A DNA stretch of 64,000 bases. It comes from JAWKIW01 sp046331175. GTDB lineage: Bacteria > Actinomycetota > Acidimicrobiia > Acidimicrobiales > Acidimicrobilacustridaceae. The stretch lies in NCBI GenBank assembly GCA_046331175.1, contig JAXLRI010000003.1, positions 310,001 through 374,000 on the forward strand, read 5' to 3'. This document shows positions 46,532 through 59,100 of the stretch, piece by piece. The number at the start of each line of letters is the position of its first letter. The stretch's first letter is position 1. The notes under the pieces were generated by a model. That model was not told the origin of the DNA. It made no database searches and saw only the letters and a program-made list of their open reading frames with translations. Made by a program: the position numbers and the translations under genes.

Positions 46532-49500
46532 ATGGCAGCAGCGGGCGGCGCCGCGATCCGCTTCGAGGCCGCGCGCGGGCGCGGCGTGGTCCTGACCGGT
46601 CCGGCGGGCTCGACCGAGGTGCGCGGCGCGCAACCGGCGCTGCTGCTGGCCCGCCTCGTGCTCGGGCGGCCGGTCGCCCTCGACCGCGACGAGCTGGCCG
46701 AGCTGCTGTGGCCCGACGAGCTCCCGTCGCACCGGGCGGGCGCCGCCCGCCAGATCGTCTCGCGGGCGCGGCGTGCCCTCGTGGCCGTCGACCTCGACCC
46801 GGGGCGGCTGACCTCCGACGCCGGGGTCGTGGCCCTCGACCTGGCCGACGTGGACGCGCAGGTCGACGTCGAGGAGGCCCTCGCCGACGTCGAGGCGGCG
46901 GCGGCGGCGCTCGCCGACGGGCGCCGGGACGATGCCCGCGGCAGAGCGGCCGCCGCCCTCGCCGTGCTGGGCCAGCCCTTCCTCCCCGCCTCGAGCGGCC
47001 CCTGGGTGGAGGCCTGGCGAGCGCGGCTGGCCGCCGCCCACCGCCGGGCCGAGCAGATCGAGGTGGAGGCGCTGCTGGCCGACGGGGCCGTCGGCGAGGC
47101 GACCGAGCGGGCCCTCGCCCTGGCCGCCGCCGACCCCACCGACGAGCCGGCGGCCCGCCTCCTCATGCGGGTCCACGAGGCTGCGGGGAACCGGGCCGCC
47201 GCGCTGGCGGTCTTCGAGCAGCTGCGCCGCCGCCTCGACGACGACCTCGGCATCCGGCCGTCGCCGGAGACCGAGGCACTGCACCTGCACCTCCTCGGCG
47301 ATGCCCCGGCGCCCTCGCCGACCTCGGTGCTCGAGCCGCTGCGGGTGCCCCGGGCGGCCACCGGGGGTGGTCCGTTCATCGGGCGGGCCGCCGAGCGGGC
47401 GGCGCTGTCGGCGGCCTGGCGTCGGGTGGTCGACGGGTCCCGCCTCGAGGTCGTGGTGGTCGAGGGCGAGGCCGGCATCGGCAAGACGCGCCTGGCGGCC
47501 GAGCTCGCCGTCGAGGTGGCCGGCGCCGGCGGACGGGTCCTGTGGGGGCCGGCGGCACCGGTCGGGGGTCCGCCTCGACACCCGCTCGGCGTGCTGGTCG
47601 ACGCCGTCCTCGCCCACGACCCCGCCGCCGGCTCGGTGCTGGCGCCCTTCGCCGGCGACTTGGCCACCATCGGCGTCGACCTCGGGTCGGCCGGCGTCGC
47701 GGCCCCGTCGCCGGTCGACGACGCCATCGCCGACGCCCGCCTGGGGCGGGCCTTGGCGGCGGCGTTCGACCGGGGCTTCGCGGTGCCGGCGCTGCTGGTG
47801 GCCGACGACCTCCAGCTGGTCGCCGACGACGCCCTCGCCGCGCTGCACGACGTGGTCGTCGGTGCCGCCGATCGACCGGTGCTGGTCGTGGTCACGGCTC
47901 GCCACGTGCGTGGGGGCGCCGCCCGGGTGCTGTCGTCGTGGGAGCGCGTCGCGCCGGTCGCCCGCCTCTCGCTGCCGGGCTGGACCGCGGCCGAGGTCGC
48001 CGAGGCGATCGGTGCCGCCGGGTTCGGCGACGGACCCGATCCCGTGGGTGTCGGCCCGGCGTCCCCTGCCGCGACCGACGGCGTGGTCGCCGAGATCGGG
48101 TCGGCGGCACTCGTCGACGTCGTCCGGGACCGAACGGCCGGCAACCCGCTGTTCGTCACCCAGTTCGTCCGCCACGCCCAGCGCAGCGGCGCCGGCCTCG
48201 ACGTCGAGGCCCTGCCCGCCGCCGTCGCCGACGTGGTGGATCGCCGCGTCGCCGCCCTCGACCCCGCCGACGCATCGGTCCTCGGGCTCGCCGCCGTGAT
48301 CGGCGGCGAGGTGCCGGTGCCGCTCGTCGAGGACTGCGCCGCCACGCCAGCGGCGGTGGTCGACCAGCTCGAGCGGCTCGGCACCGAGGGCTTCCTGGTC
48401 GAGGAGGCCGCCGAGCGCTTCTCCTTCATCCACGAGGTGGTCCGCGAGGCGGTGGTGGCCGGGTTGGGCCCGACTCGGGCCGGCCGACTGCACCGCCGGG
48501 TCGCCGACGCGCTGGTGGCCGCGGACGCCGAGCCGAGCGCGGTGGCCGCCCACCTCGTCGCCGCCGGCCCGGGAGCGGGCGAGGAGGCCACGTGGTGGGC
48601 GGTGGCCGCCGGGAACGCTGCGCTGCGGGCCGCGGCGTGGAGCGACGCCGCCGCCCGCTTCACATGGGCCCTGGCCGAGGGCCCCGCCCCGGCGGTGGGG
48701 GTCCCGGCGCGCATCGGCCTCGGTCGGGCCCGGCGGGCGACCGGCGACCGCGAGGGCGCCCGCCAGGTGCTGGAGGAGGCCATCGAGCTCGCCTCGGCCC
48801 ACCAGCTGGTCCCCGAGCTGGCGGCGGCGACGTTGTCGCTCGTGGGTGGCGGTGGCCGGGGCGTCGCCGTCGACCTGGCCGACGACGAGCGGGCGTCGCT
48901 GCTGCGGCGGGCGCTCGACGCCCTCGACGCCCTCGGACCCGATGCGGGGCGGTCCACTGGAGCCCCGTCGGAGACAGCGCCCTCGACGGCACCACCATCG
49001 ACGACGGCTCCCTCGACGGTGAGCCGGCGCCCGGCCCTGGTGCCGTCGACCGACGCGCTGCTCGTCGACGTGCTGGGCGAGCTGGCGCTGGCCCTGGTCC
49101 TGACCGAGCACGTGGACGAGCGGGAGTCCCTGTGCGCCCGCGCCCTCGGCGTGGCCCGGGCGTCGGGCGACCCGGGCCTCGTCGCCGGCGCGCTCGTCAC
49201 CCGCCGCATCGGTCTGATGGGGCCGGACCACACGGTCGAGCGAGCCACCGAGGCGGCCGAGGTGCGGGCCATGCCGACCGCCGAGGTGGCGGTCGAGCGA
49301 CGGCTGGCGGCGCTGCTCGGCCTGGTCGAGGACCACGTCGAGCTGGGGCGCCGGACCGTCGTCGACGACGCCATGGCCGAGGCCCGACGGCTGGCCGACG
49401 ACCTCGACCACCCGTACTGGTCGTGGGCGACGTCGTGTTGGGAGGTGCTGCTGCGCATGGTCGACGCCGACCTCGAGCCGGTCGAGGGGGAGGCGTTCGC

Positions 49501-50062
49501 CGCCCTCGCCCACCAGGCGGACCACCCCGAGGCGATGGCGGCGCTCGGGGTGCAGCTGGTCGACCTGCGGCTGTTCGAGGGGCGCTCGGGGGAGATGGTG
49601 GACCTGCTCGCCGAGGCGGCCGACGCGAACCCGCACATCCCCGCCTACCGGGCCACCTTGGCTCTCTGCGCCGCCGAGGCCGGTGACGACGCGACGGCAC
49701 GGGCCGTGCTCGAGCACTTCGCCGGAGCGGGGTTCGTCGTGCCCCGGGACTCCAACGAGCTGCTCGCCGTCTCCGTGCTGGGCGACGCCTGCGCCACGGT
49801 CGGCGCCGACGAGCACGCCGCCGCCCTGTTCGATCGCCTCGCCCCCTGGTCGGATCGCCACGTCATCCTCAACTGCTACGGGGGCGGCGGGGCCTACTGG
49901 GGGCCGGTGGCGCTGGTGCGGGGCCGCCTGGCGCGCCGGCTGGGGCGCAGCGAGGAGGCGGCGGGCCTGCTGGCCGCCGCCGAGGCGGCGGCGGTGGCGT
50001 TCGGGGCGCCCTGGTTCGTCGCCCGGGCCCGGGCCGAGCGTGCCTCGGTCGAACCGGGGTGA
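46532..50062 (+). CDS. Large SARP/AfsR-type regulator (winged helix-BTAD-AAA-TPR)
   Basis: A 1176-residue regulator. Residues 1-85 form a winged-helix DNA-binding domain (LDRDELAELLWPDELPSH, AARQIVSRARRAL). Residues 95-255 form the bacterial transcriptional activation domain (BTAD), ending EQLRRRLDDDLGIRPSPET. An AAA-type NTPase follows with IGRAAERAAL, Walker A GEAGIGKTR near 311 and Walker B-like LLVADDLQLV near 420. The C-terminal 500 residues are TPR-like helical repeats. The family activates secondary-metabolite or developmental genes after ATP-driven assembly. Target genes are unknown; candidates are the divergent membrane gene and the giant secreted protein 136 bp downstream. Confidence 0.88.
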   Translation: MAAAGGAAIRFEAARGRGVVLTGPAGSTEVRGAQPALLLARLVLGRPVALDRDELAELLWPDELPSHRAGAARQIVSRARRALVAVDLDPGRLTSDAGVVALDLADVDAQVDVEEALADVEAAAAALADGRRDDARGRAAAALAVLGQPFLPASSGPWVEAWRARLAAAHRRAEQIEVEALLADGAVGEATERALALAAADPTDEPAARLLMRVHEAAGNRAAALAVFEQLRRRLDDDLGIRPSPETEALHLHLLGDAPAPSPTSVLEPLRVPRAATGGGPFIGRAAERAALSAAWRRVVDGSRLEVVVVEGEAGIGKTRLAAELAVEVAGAGGRVLWGPAAPVGGPPRHPLGVLVDAVLAHDPAAGSVLAPFAGDLATIGVDLGSAGVAAPSPVDDAIADARLGRALAAAFDRGFAVPALLVADDLQLVADDALAALHDVVVGAADRPVLVVVTARHVRGGAARVLSSWERVAPVARLSLPGWTAAEVAEAIGAAGFGDGPDPVGVGPASPAATDGVVAEIGSAALVDVVRDRTAGNPLFVTQFVRHAQRSGAGLDVEALPAAVADVVDRRVAALDPADASVLGLAAVIGGEVPVPLVEDCAATPAAVVDQLERLGTEGFLVEEAAERFSFIHEVVREAVVAGLGPTRAGRLHRRVADALVAADAEPSAVAAHLVAAGPGAGEEATWWAVAAGNAALRAAAWSDAAARFTWALAEGPAPAVGVPARIGLGRARRATGDREGARQVLEEAIELASAHQLVPELAAATLSLVGGGGRGVAVDLADDERASLLRRALDALDALGPDAGRSTGAPSETAPSTAPPSTTAPSTVSRRPALVPSTDALLVDVLGELALALVLTEHVDERESLCARALGVARASGDPGLVAGALVTRRIGLMGPDHTVERATEAAEVRAMPTAEVAVERRLAALLGLVEDHVELGRRTVVDDAMAEARRLADDLDHPYWSWATSCWEVLLRMVDADLEPVEGEAFAALAHQADHPEAMAALGVQLVDLRLFEGRSGEMVDLLAEAADANPHIPAYRATLALCAAEAGDDATARAVLEHFAGAGFVVPRDSNELLAVSVLGDACATVGADEHAAALFDRLAPWSDRHVILNCYGGGGAYWGPVALVRGRLARRLGRSEEAAGLLAAAEAAAVAFGAPWFVARARAERASVEPG

Positions 50063-50185
50063 CGGCCCTGGCAGCGGCAGCGGCGGCGGGCCCCTCGCCC
50101 GCCGCGTCGCTGACGCGCCGGTGACGCGCCGGACCTGGTGGAATCCGGGCGAGGAGCGGACGGCGCCCGGGGCCGGCTCGGTGCC

Positions 50186-50194
50186 AGAGGAGGG
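50186..50194 (+). promoter_or_regulatory. Ribosome binding site deciding the start of the giant protein
   Basis: AGAGGAGGG ends 4 nt before GTG 50199. This is one of the best sites in the window and favours 50199 over the in-frame GTG 50121. Confidence 0.65.
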
Positions 50195-50198
50195 CCAG

Positions 50199-53100
50199 GT
50201 GGTCGACGAGGCAGCGTCACGGGCGGCGTGGCGGGGACCGGCGCGGGTCCGAGAGGTCGGACCGACCCGACGGTCCGGCGGCGAGCGGCGAGGCGACGCG
50301 GCGGTGGCGGGCCGCCGTGTCGTCGCGCTCGTGGTCGGCCTCGCCCTCCTGGCGGGGCTGCTCGTCGGGGTGGCTCCGGCGTCGGCCCGCGCCGCCGCCG
50401 AGCCGCCCACCGATGCCGCCCACGGCGGCACGGTCTCGGCGACCGCCTCCGGGGTGGTCGACGACCAGGCCCCGCTGCCGGGGGACCATGCGCGAGCGGC
50501 GCTGGGTGGCGGTCCGCTCGTGCCCGGCACCGTGCGGGTGGCACCCGACCGCACCGCCTTCCGCACCCCCGAACCGCTCGACACCCCCTTCATGGCCGAG
50601 AAGACCAAGGGCCTGATCGGCGGGCCGGACGCGACGCCGACGATCACGCCGGGCGTGCTGCGCAGCGCCGACCTGAACGGCGACGGCCACGCCGACCTGG
50701 CCCTGGCGTTCACGGCCGAGTGGGGGGGCCGGGCCGACGGCTTCGTCGGCGTCATGTTCGGCATCGGTGACGGCCGCTTCACCGACCCGGCCTTCACGCG
50801 ACTCGTCCCGGCGGGCGATGGCAACACGAGCCGCCCGAACGACTTCGTCGTGGCCGACGTCGACGGCGACGGATCGCTCGATCTCGTCGCCTCGGTCGAC
50901 GATGCCCTCAACGGCAAGCTGACGCTGCTGCGCAACGCGGGTGACGGCTCCTTCGAGGCGCCGATCACCTCCAACGCCGTCGTCCGGCCCGGTCTGCTGC
51001 ACCCCGGCCGCTGGGGCGGCACCCGGGCCGTCCAGCTGGCGGTCACCGGCACCGGCGGGATGAGCGTCGTCGACGTGGCCCCCGACGGATTCGAGACCAT
51101 CACCACCACGCCCGTCCTCTGGCAGAACAGCACCCAACCGGTGTGGGACACCGCGGTCGCCGACGCCGACGGCGACGGCCAGGACGAGGTCTACCTCGCC
51201 ATGGGCGGCGGCAACGACGGCCAGGGCGTGCAGCGCATGACCCACCTCGCCGACCCGTCGCCGGTGGTCGACTTCGTGGCCGGCAGCCGCGTGCCCACCT
51301 ACCGCGTGGCCGCGGGCGACCTCGACGGCGACGGCTCCCCGGAGCTGGTCGTGAGCGACGTGGCCTTCATCAGCTACGCCAACCGCCACTTCTTGCGCGC
51401 CATGTCGCTCGGCGGGTCGTCGCCGCTGCCGGCCCCGGTCGAGGTCGACCGCAACGCCGAGGACTGCCGCTCGGTCAACGACCTGTTCCTCGTCGACCTG
51501 GACGGCGACGGCCGCCGAGACGTCGTCGCCCCGAGCTGCGGCGGCGGAAGCCTCAACACGCTCGTCGTGGCCCGCAACGACGGTGGGCAGCTGGCGGTCG
51601 AGCAGTGGATCTCGACCCACGGGTCGGCGCCGGGGCCGGGGTCGCCCGGCCCGAACCGCACGCCGGCCGGCTCGGTGGTGCTCGATGCCGACGGCGACGG
51701 CCATCCCGACGTCGCCTGGGCCGGGTACAACGGCAACCTGGCCACCGGGATCGCGCTGATCCGGGGCGACGCCGCCAGCCCGGGCCACTTCGTCGCCGCA
51801 CCGGTGGTCGACGCCGGCGCGCCGCTGAACCGCAGCGCCTCCTACAACGCGGACCAGGCCGTGCTCGCCGACTGGGACGGCGACGGCACGCTCGACCTCG
51901 TGCTGCTGCGCGACGCCGACGTCGTGTGGCGCAAGGGTGACGGCACGGCGATCTTCGGGCCGCCGCAGGTGATCACGGCGCGGACGAACGACTGGTGCAA
52001 GCCGGTCGCCGGCGAGCTGGCCGTCGACGACCTCGACGGCGACGGCCACCTCGACCTGGTCTGCCACTCGCAGGGCTTGGCCGGCATGGCCTGGGGGGCC
52101 GGTGTCGGCCAGCCCGTCACACCGGTGACCCTCGCCGTGGTCCCCGACTACCTCAACTGGAACGGCTTCCACGAGATCCACACGGTCGACCTCGACGGTG
52201 ATGGTCGCAAGGACATCGTGATGCCGGTGTTCTCCGGCGACTTCGACGAGGGCACCTACGGCTACACCTGGTTCCTCGGCGCCGGTCGCGCGTGGCCGGC
52301 GACCCCGGCGGTGGCCCGCACCGGCTCGTCGCCGACCGTGGCCGTGGGCGACGTGGACGGCGACGGCAAGCCCGAGCTGGTGGCCTACGCCTATCGCCGC
52401 AAGGACGGCACCGGCACGCCGCAGGTGGTCAACCAGGTGATCGTCTGGCACGCCGACGGCGCCGGCGGGTTCACCGAGACCACCAGCCCGCCCTTCAGCG
52501 ACCCGCCCAGCCAGACCGGGACCCAGGACTACGGCGGCGGCCTGGGCGACTTCGACGGCGACGGGAAGCTCGACCTGGTCACGGCCACCTACTACGGCAA
52601 CCCGTACTACTTCCGCCTCCTGCTCGTGCACCGCGGCCTCGGCGGGGGCGACTTCGCCGCCGCCGGCGACCGCTACGACTCGTGGTTCGCCTTCGACGGC
52701 AACGGCTACCAGCGCCCCGGTGCCAGCATCCCGACGCTCGACCTCGACGGCGACGGCAAGGTCGACCTGGTCATGCCCGCGGCCGGCTACGGCCTCGAGA
52801 CGCTGCCCGGCAAGGGTGACGGGACCTTCGCCGGCGACGCCCGGGGCCGGTGGTCGGCCGGAGCGATGGTCGCCTCGGCGGCCTTCGGCGACATCGACGG
52901 CGACGGCAGGGTCGACGCCGTGGTCGGGACCAACCAGGACAACACCTACGGGCCGCAGCAGACCCACGTCGTGCTCATGAACCGCTCCGTGGCCAACGCC
53001 GCGGCGCCGCCCGATCTGGCGGTGACGGCCGTGAGCGCGCCGTCGACCGTCGGCGCCGGCGAGGACGTCTCGGTCCAGGTGACCGTCACCAACCAGGGCG

Positions 53101-56100
53101 GCGACGTCCCGGCCGGCGCGTCCTGGACCGACGCCGCCTGGCTCTCCGAGACCGACGGCTTCACCCTCGACGCCACCAGCATCGCCTCGGCTCCCCGCCA
53201 GGGCCCGTTGGCGGCCGGCGCCTCCTACCAGCTCACGCTCACCGGGCCGGCTCGCGCCTTCGTCGGTGGCGCACACCACCTCGTCGTGCGCACCGACGCG
53301 GGCGGCACCGTCGCCGAGTCCGACGAGGCCGACGACGAGGCCACCGCGCCGATCTCGGTGACCGTGCCCACGCTGGTGCCCGGGGGAGCGCCGGTCACCG
53401 TGCGCGCCGCCGATGGCGGCTCCCGGCTGGTGCGCATCCCGGCGACGGCCGGCCAGACCGTGTCGGTGACGGCGACGCCGGTCACGGCCGGCGCGGTGCG
53501 GGGCCGGATGGGGCCCGACCGGGCGCCGAAGCTGGGCGCCGGCACGGGGCTGCGCCCGACCGGGACCGGACCCCTCGTCGGGGCGACGGAGCGGGCGACC
53601 GACGGCGACCTGTACGTGGTGGTCGACGGCCTGGCCGCCGCCGGTGCCGGGACCGACGTGGCGCTCACCGCCTCGGCCGCGACGGTGGGACTGTTCACAG
53701 CCACGCCGGGGCGGGTGACCAACGGTGGCCCGTCGACCCTCACCATCACCGGCGCCGGCCTCGACGGGGCCAGCCTCGAGCTGGTCCCGGCCGCGGGGGC
53801 CAGCGGAGCGGCCGTCCCGGCAACGGGGCTCCGGGCCGGCGGCAGCCCGGGCACCTGGTTCGCCGGCTTCTCGCTCACCGACCAGCTGGGCTCCTTCGAC
53901 CTGCGCGCCACGGTGGGGGCGACGACGACGGTCCTGCCCGCCGCGGTGGTCGTCGAGGCGCCGAGCACGATGCCGAACCCGGCCGAGTTCGACCTGCAGG
54001 TGGCGGTGCCCGGACGGGTGCGCCGCCACGCGCCCGGCCCCGACGGCATCGAGGCCCGCGCGCCGTACACCGGCACGGTCACCATCCGGAACCGCACCGG
54101 TCGGGACCTGCCGGCCCCGCTCGTGCGGTTGGAGGGCGTCGACATCGACGTGGCCTGGCCGACCCTCGACGGCCAGGGGTGGCGTCTGGCGCCACGACCC
54201 CAGCCGTCGCCGGGCAAGGTCTTCAGCTTCCTCGGTGCCGTCCCCGGCGGCCCCGTCGACGTCATCCCGGCGCGCGCCACGGTGACGGTGACGTTCCGCT
54301 TCTACGCGACCAACGCCGCCACCTACAAGGTGTACTCGGGCGTGTGGGCCGCATCCGACGGCGGCTCGCTGCTCGACTGGTCGCCCGAAGCCGACGGCCT
54401 GGCGGCGGCGCACGGGCTCGACGCCGCCGAGACGGCCCGGCTGAAGACCCGGATCGACCAGCTCGCCTCGCACCCGACGAAGCCCGCGGCACCGGGGGCC
54501 TCGGCCGCCGGCCCGTGGCCGACGCCGGGCGGCTACGTCCTGGCGCTGGGCCGGGCCGCCCGCCTCTCCGACCTCGGCGGACGACGTCCCGGGTCCATCG
54601 ACGACCTCCGGGCCGCGCTGCTCGACGAGGCGGTGGCCACCGCCGACGTGGGTGCGCCGCTGACCGGCCGGCTGGTCGAGCCCGGTGGGGGCGAGCCCGG
54701 CATCCCGCTGCGGATGCTGGCCGTGCCCGTCGACGGGACCGGCCCGACCCTGCGGGGCGTGGCCGCGCCCGACGGTCGCTTCGGGCTGCTGGCCACGCCC
54801 GGGCAGGCCCTGACCTCGGAGCCCTACCGGATCCAGGTCAACGGTCGGCTGCCGTTCCCCGCGGTCGAGGTCGCGGTCCCGGCGAGCGCCGTGTCGGTGC
54901 CCGTGACGATCGGGGCCGAGGCCTCCGGCCGGGTCACCCGCGCGTCGGACGGGACCTCCGTGGCCGATGCCCGGGTCACCCTGACGCCCATCCCCGGTGG
55001 CGGGGCACCCGCCACCGCCGGCTACGTCACGGCCGACACCGGCGTGGACGGCCGCTACCGCGCCCCGGGGCTGGCGCCGGGCTCCTACCGCCTGGCCGTC
55101 GAGGCCGACGGCCTGGGCCGGGCCGACCGGACCGTGGCCGTCGTCGCGGGTGGGCCCACCGTCGCCGACGCCGTCCTCGCCCCGGCGGTCACCGTGACCG
55201 GGACCCTCCGCGCGCCGGGCGGTGCCGCCACCCCCGGCACGGTCTCTGCGGTGCTCCCCGGCGCCCCGACGGTGGTCCTGGCGACGGCCACGGCGGGTGC
55301 CGACGGTGCGTTCTCGCTGGCGGGCCTGGCCGCCGGACCGGTGCTGCTCGTCGCCACCGGTCCCGCCGGCGCCGCCACCTCGACCCCGCTCACGTTGGTG
55401 GGGGACGTGGCCCAGGACGTGACCCTGGCGACGCCCGTGACGCTCACCGGCGCCGTCGTCGACGCCGCCACCCACCAGCCGATCGCCGGGGCCGCCGTCC
55501 GCTTCACCTCGGCGGTGCCGGCCGCCGGTGCCGGCGCCGCCACCACCACGGCCGCCGACGGCACCTTCGCCCTGCCCGGCCTGCCGCCCGGCCCCGGTCG
55601 CCTCGCCACCATCGGCCCGGCCGGCGAGCGCGGCGACGCCCGCGCCATCGATCCCGCCGTGACCCCCACGGTCGAGGTGGCCCTGGCCCCGGCCGTGCAC
55701 CGCGTGACCGTGCGCGTCCTCGACGGCGGGGGCAGCCCGCTCGCCGACCTCCCGATCGAGGTCACCGCCACCGATCCGGGAGCGCCCTACGACGTCGACG
55801 CCCGCACGGGGCCCGACGGGTCGGTCGCCGTCGCCGTGCCGGGCCCCGGCACCTATCGGGCGACCGCCTTCGCCGCCGAGGCCCTGGCGACGGTGTCCGA
55901 CGGAACCGCCGACCCCGAGGTCACCCTGACGGCCGACGTCGCCACCCTCTCCGGCATCGTCCGCGCCATCGGGGGCACACCGGTCGCCGGCATCGACGTC
56001 GACCTCGTGGTCGACGGCTCGGTGTCGGCCACGGCGACCACCGACGCGTCCGGCCGCTACCTGCTTCGGGTCCGGCCGGGCGTGCCCGTCGAGCTCTGGG

Positions 56101-59100
56101 TCCGAGGGGCGACCTTCGGCACGGCGCGCGCCTCGCTCACCCCGGTCGCCGGTCCCACGGCCGTCGACCTGGCCCCCGGCACGGGGTCCGTCTCGTTCGT
56201 CGTCACCGGCACCGCCGGTCCCGCCGCCGGCGCGTTGGTCGAGCTGTCCCCGACCGGGTCCACCGACCGCACGCCGCTGGTGGCCGTCACGACCGGCGCC
56301 GACGGCGTCGCCACCTTCGACCGGTTGCCGTCGGGGTCGTGGGACGCACTGGTCGAGCACCCGGGCCACCTCCGGGCGACCCGAACGGTCGTGGTCCCGG
56401 TGGCCTCGCCGGTGGCGGTGGCCCTCGACGCCGCCCCGACCATCACCTTCGGCTTGCAGGTCCCCGTCGGCGTCGACGTGACCAGCGCGACAGTGGTGCT
56501 CGCCGCCAGCGACGGGAGCGGGGTCGCCGACGTCGCGGCGCCGGCCGCCGACGGCACCGTGACCTTCACCACCCTGCCGGCCGGCACCTACGACGTCTGG
56601 GTCACGGTGCCCGGCGGCGCCCTCGAGCAGGTCGCGGCCGGCCTCGCCCTGCCCGTGCTGGCCCCCCTGCGGGTCCCGCTCGGGCGGGGGACCGCCACCA
56701 CGAGCGCCGCGCCCCCCGCCAGCGCCCCGGGTGCGTCGGCGCCCGCCGCGTCCCCTGGCCCGTCGACGCCCGCCGCGGCAGGCGGGGCTCCGGCCGAGAC
56801 CCCGATGCTCGACTACGGCGGCAGCGGCGGGTTCCACGGCTCGCTGGTCTCGCCCAACTCGACCGACTACACGCCCGGCGCGTCGCTGCCCACGGTCACC
56901 GTGCGCCAGGGGAGCGACCGGCTGAACGTCCCCGTCGCCGCCGACGGCACCTTCGACGTGCGGGGGGTCGACGGACCCTTCGTGGTGGAGGTCACCCGGC
57001 CCGGAGCCGAGACCCGCCGGTACCCCGTCGACTGGCCGAGCGAGACCTCGGGCACCTTCGAGCTGGGCCTCCCCGAGGGCGCCAACGACGACCTGCGGCC
57101 CGAGGTCGCCCCCTCGACGCCGTCGGCGTCCGAGCTGCTGGCCGCGTGGTTCGGCGAGGACGTCGAGGGCAGCTCGCTGTGGGTCGACCCGCTCATCGAT
57201 GAGATCCTGGCCGCCACCGAGCGCACCGACTGCCCCGTCGCCAACGACCACCTGCGCAAGGCCAAGCACTGGGCCCGCCTGGCACGGGAGCTGTCGATCC
57301 TGCACGACGAGTCCCTCGACCAGCAGCGCGACGCCATCAACCAGCTCAAGTGGGAGACGGTGGTGCGGGGCGCCGACGTGCTCGCCGACCTGGCCAGCCT
57401 GTTCGCGCCGGCGCTCAAGGGTGCCGGGCTCATCACCTCCGAGGTCGGCACCATCGCCCGGATGTTCGAGCGGATCGGCCGCCCGCTTGAGGAGGGCGTG
57501 ATCGCCTCCATCATCTCGGCGGGCAAGGACGTCACCACGCAGCTCATCGGGCTGGCCTCGACCCTGCGCGAGCAGGGCCTGGCCGGGGCGTTCGGCGATC
57601 TGTCCTCGGCGGCCGACCTGCTGCGGGCGCCGATCAACACCTTCCGCGACCTGCTGAACGCCTTCCAGTCCCAGCTCGACTTCCAGGTCCAGCTCGCTCG
57701 CGAGGCCTACATGGCCGGTGGTCCGCGCACCATGAGCCGCCTGCAGGCCGCCATGCGGGCGTTCCCCGACATCGAGAACCGGGTCGCCGCCCTGAGCGGG
57801 CACTTCGGCGAGCTGCTCGCCGCCTTCGACATCGTGGGCAAGCTGCAGGCCGGCTTCGACGAGCTGGGGGCCCAGCTCAACCTCGTGCGGTCGCTCAAGA
57901 TCAACACCGAGCAGTACAAGGCCAACTACGAGCGGGCGATGGACAAGGCCGCCGACGAGTACCGCCGGAGCCGGCTGCTGGTCGGTTCCGACTGCGACGA
58001 GCCCCGCCTCGAGCCGCCCGACGGCGGCACCGGCGGCCAGGCGTTCGACCCGAACGAGATCGTCGGGCCGGCCGGCCTCCCCGGCGAGCGCTGGCTCGCC
58101 GACCCGGTCGGCCTCGGCTACGAGGTCCACTTCGAGAACCTGGGCCCGGGGACCAAGAACCCGCCGCCGGGCGCCCAGCTCGCCACCGCGCCGGCCGCCG
58201 ACGTGACCGTCACCGTGCAGGTGCCGCCGACCTACGACCGGTCCAGCTTCTCCTTCGGCGACGTGGGCTGGGGGGCGATCAACGTCGACGTGCCCGACGG
58301 GGCCCAGGCCTTCTCCATCGACCAGCCGATCACCGTCACCATCGACGGCAAGCCGGTCGACCTGGTCGTGCGGGTGAGCGGCGAGTTCGACCCCGGCACC
58401 GGGACGGCGACGTGGCGCTACCGCACCATCGATCCCGCCACCGGCCTGACGCCGCTCGACCCCCTGGCCGGCTTCCTGCCGCCCGAACCGGGTGACGAGT
58501 CGGGGCAGGGCTGGGCCCGCTACACGGTCGACGGGGCCGCCGGCATCTCGCCCGGGACCTACCTCGACCAGCAGGCGAGCATCGTGTTCGACGCCAACGC
58601 GCCGATCGAGACGAACACCTGGCGCAACCGGGTCGGCGGGCCGCGCGACGTCGACGCCGGCGACCTGTTCCACCCGCTGGCGGCGCCGACCCGCATCCTC
58701 GACTCGCGGCCGGCTCCCGAGCAGGTCGGCCCGTTCGCCACGCCGTGGGGTCCGGGGACGACCCGAGAGGTGCAGGTCGCGGGCGTGGGCGGGGTACCGG
58801 CCGATGCCACCGCGGTGACGCTGAACGTGACGGTCACGGGGACGTCGGCGGCCAGCTTCCTGACGGTGTGGCCGACGGGCACCCCCAGGCCCACGGCCTC
58901 GAACCTGAACTGGGCTGCGGGGCAGACCATCGCCAACGCGGTGACGGTGAAGGTGGGCGCCGGGGGAGCGGTGTCGGTGTTCAACCCGTCGGGCAGCACA
59001 CAGGTGATCGTCGACGTGGTCGGCTGGTACGACCGATCGGGGACCGGGGCGGGCTACACCGCCCTCACCCCGGCGCGCGTGCTCGACTCGCGGCCGCCGC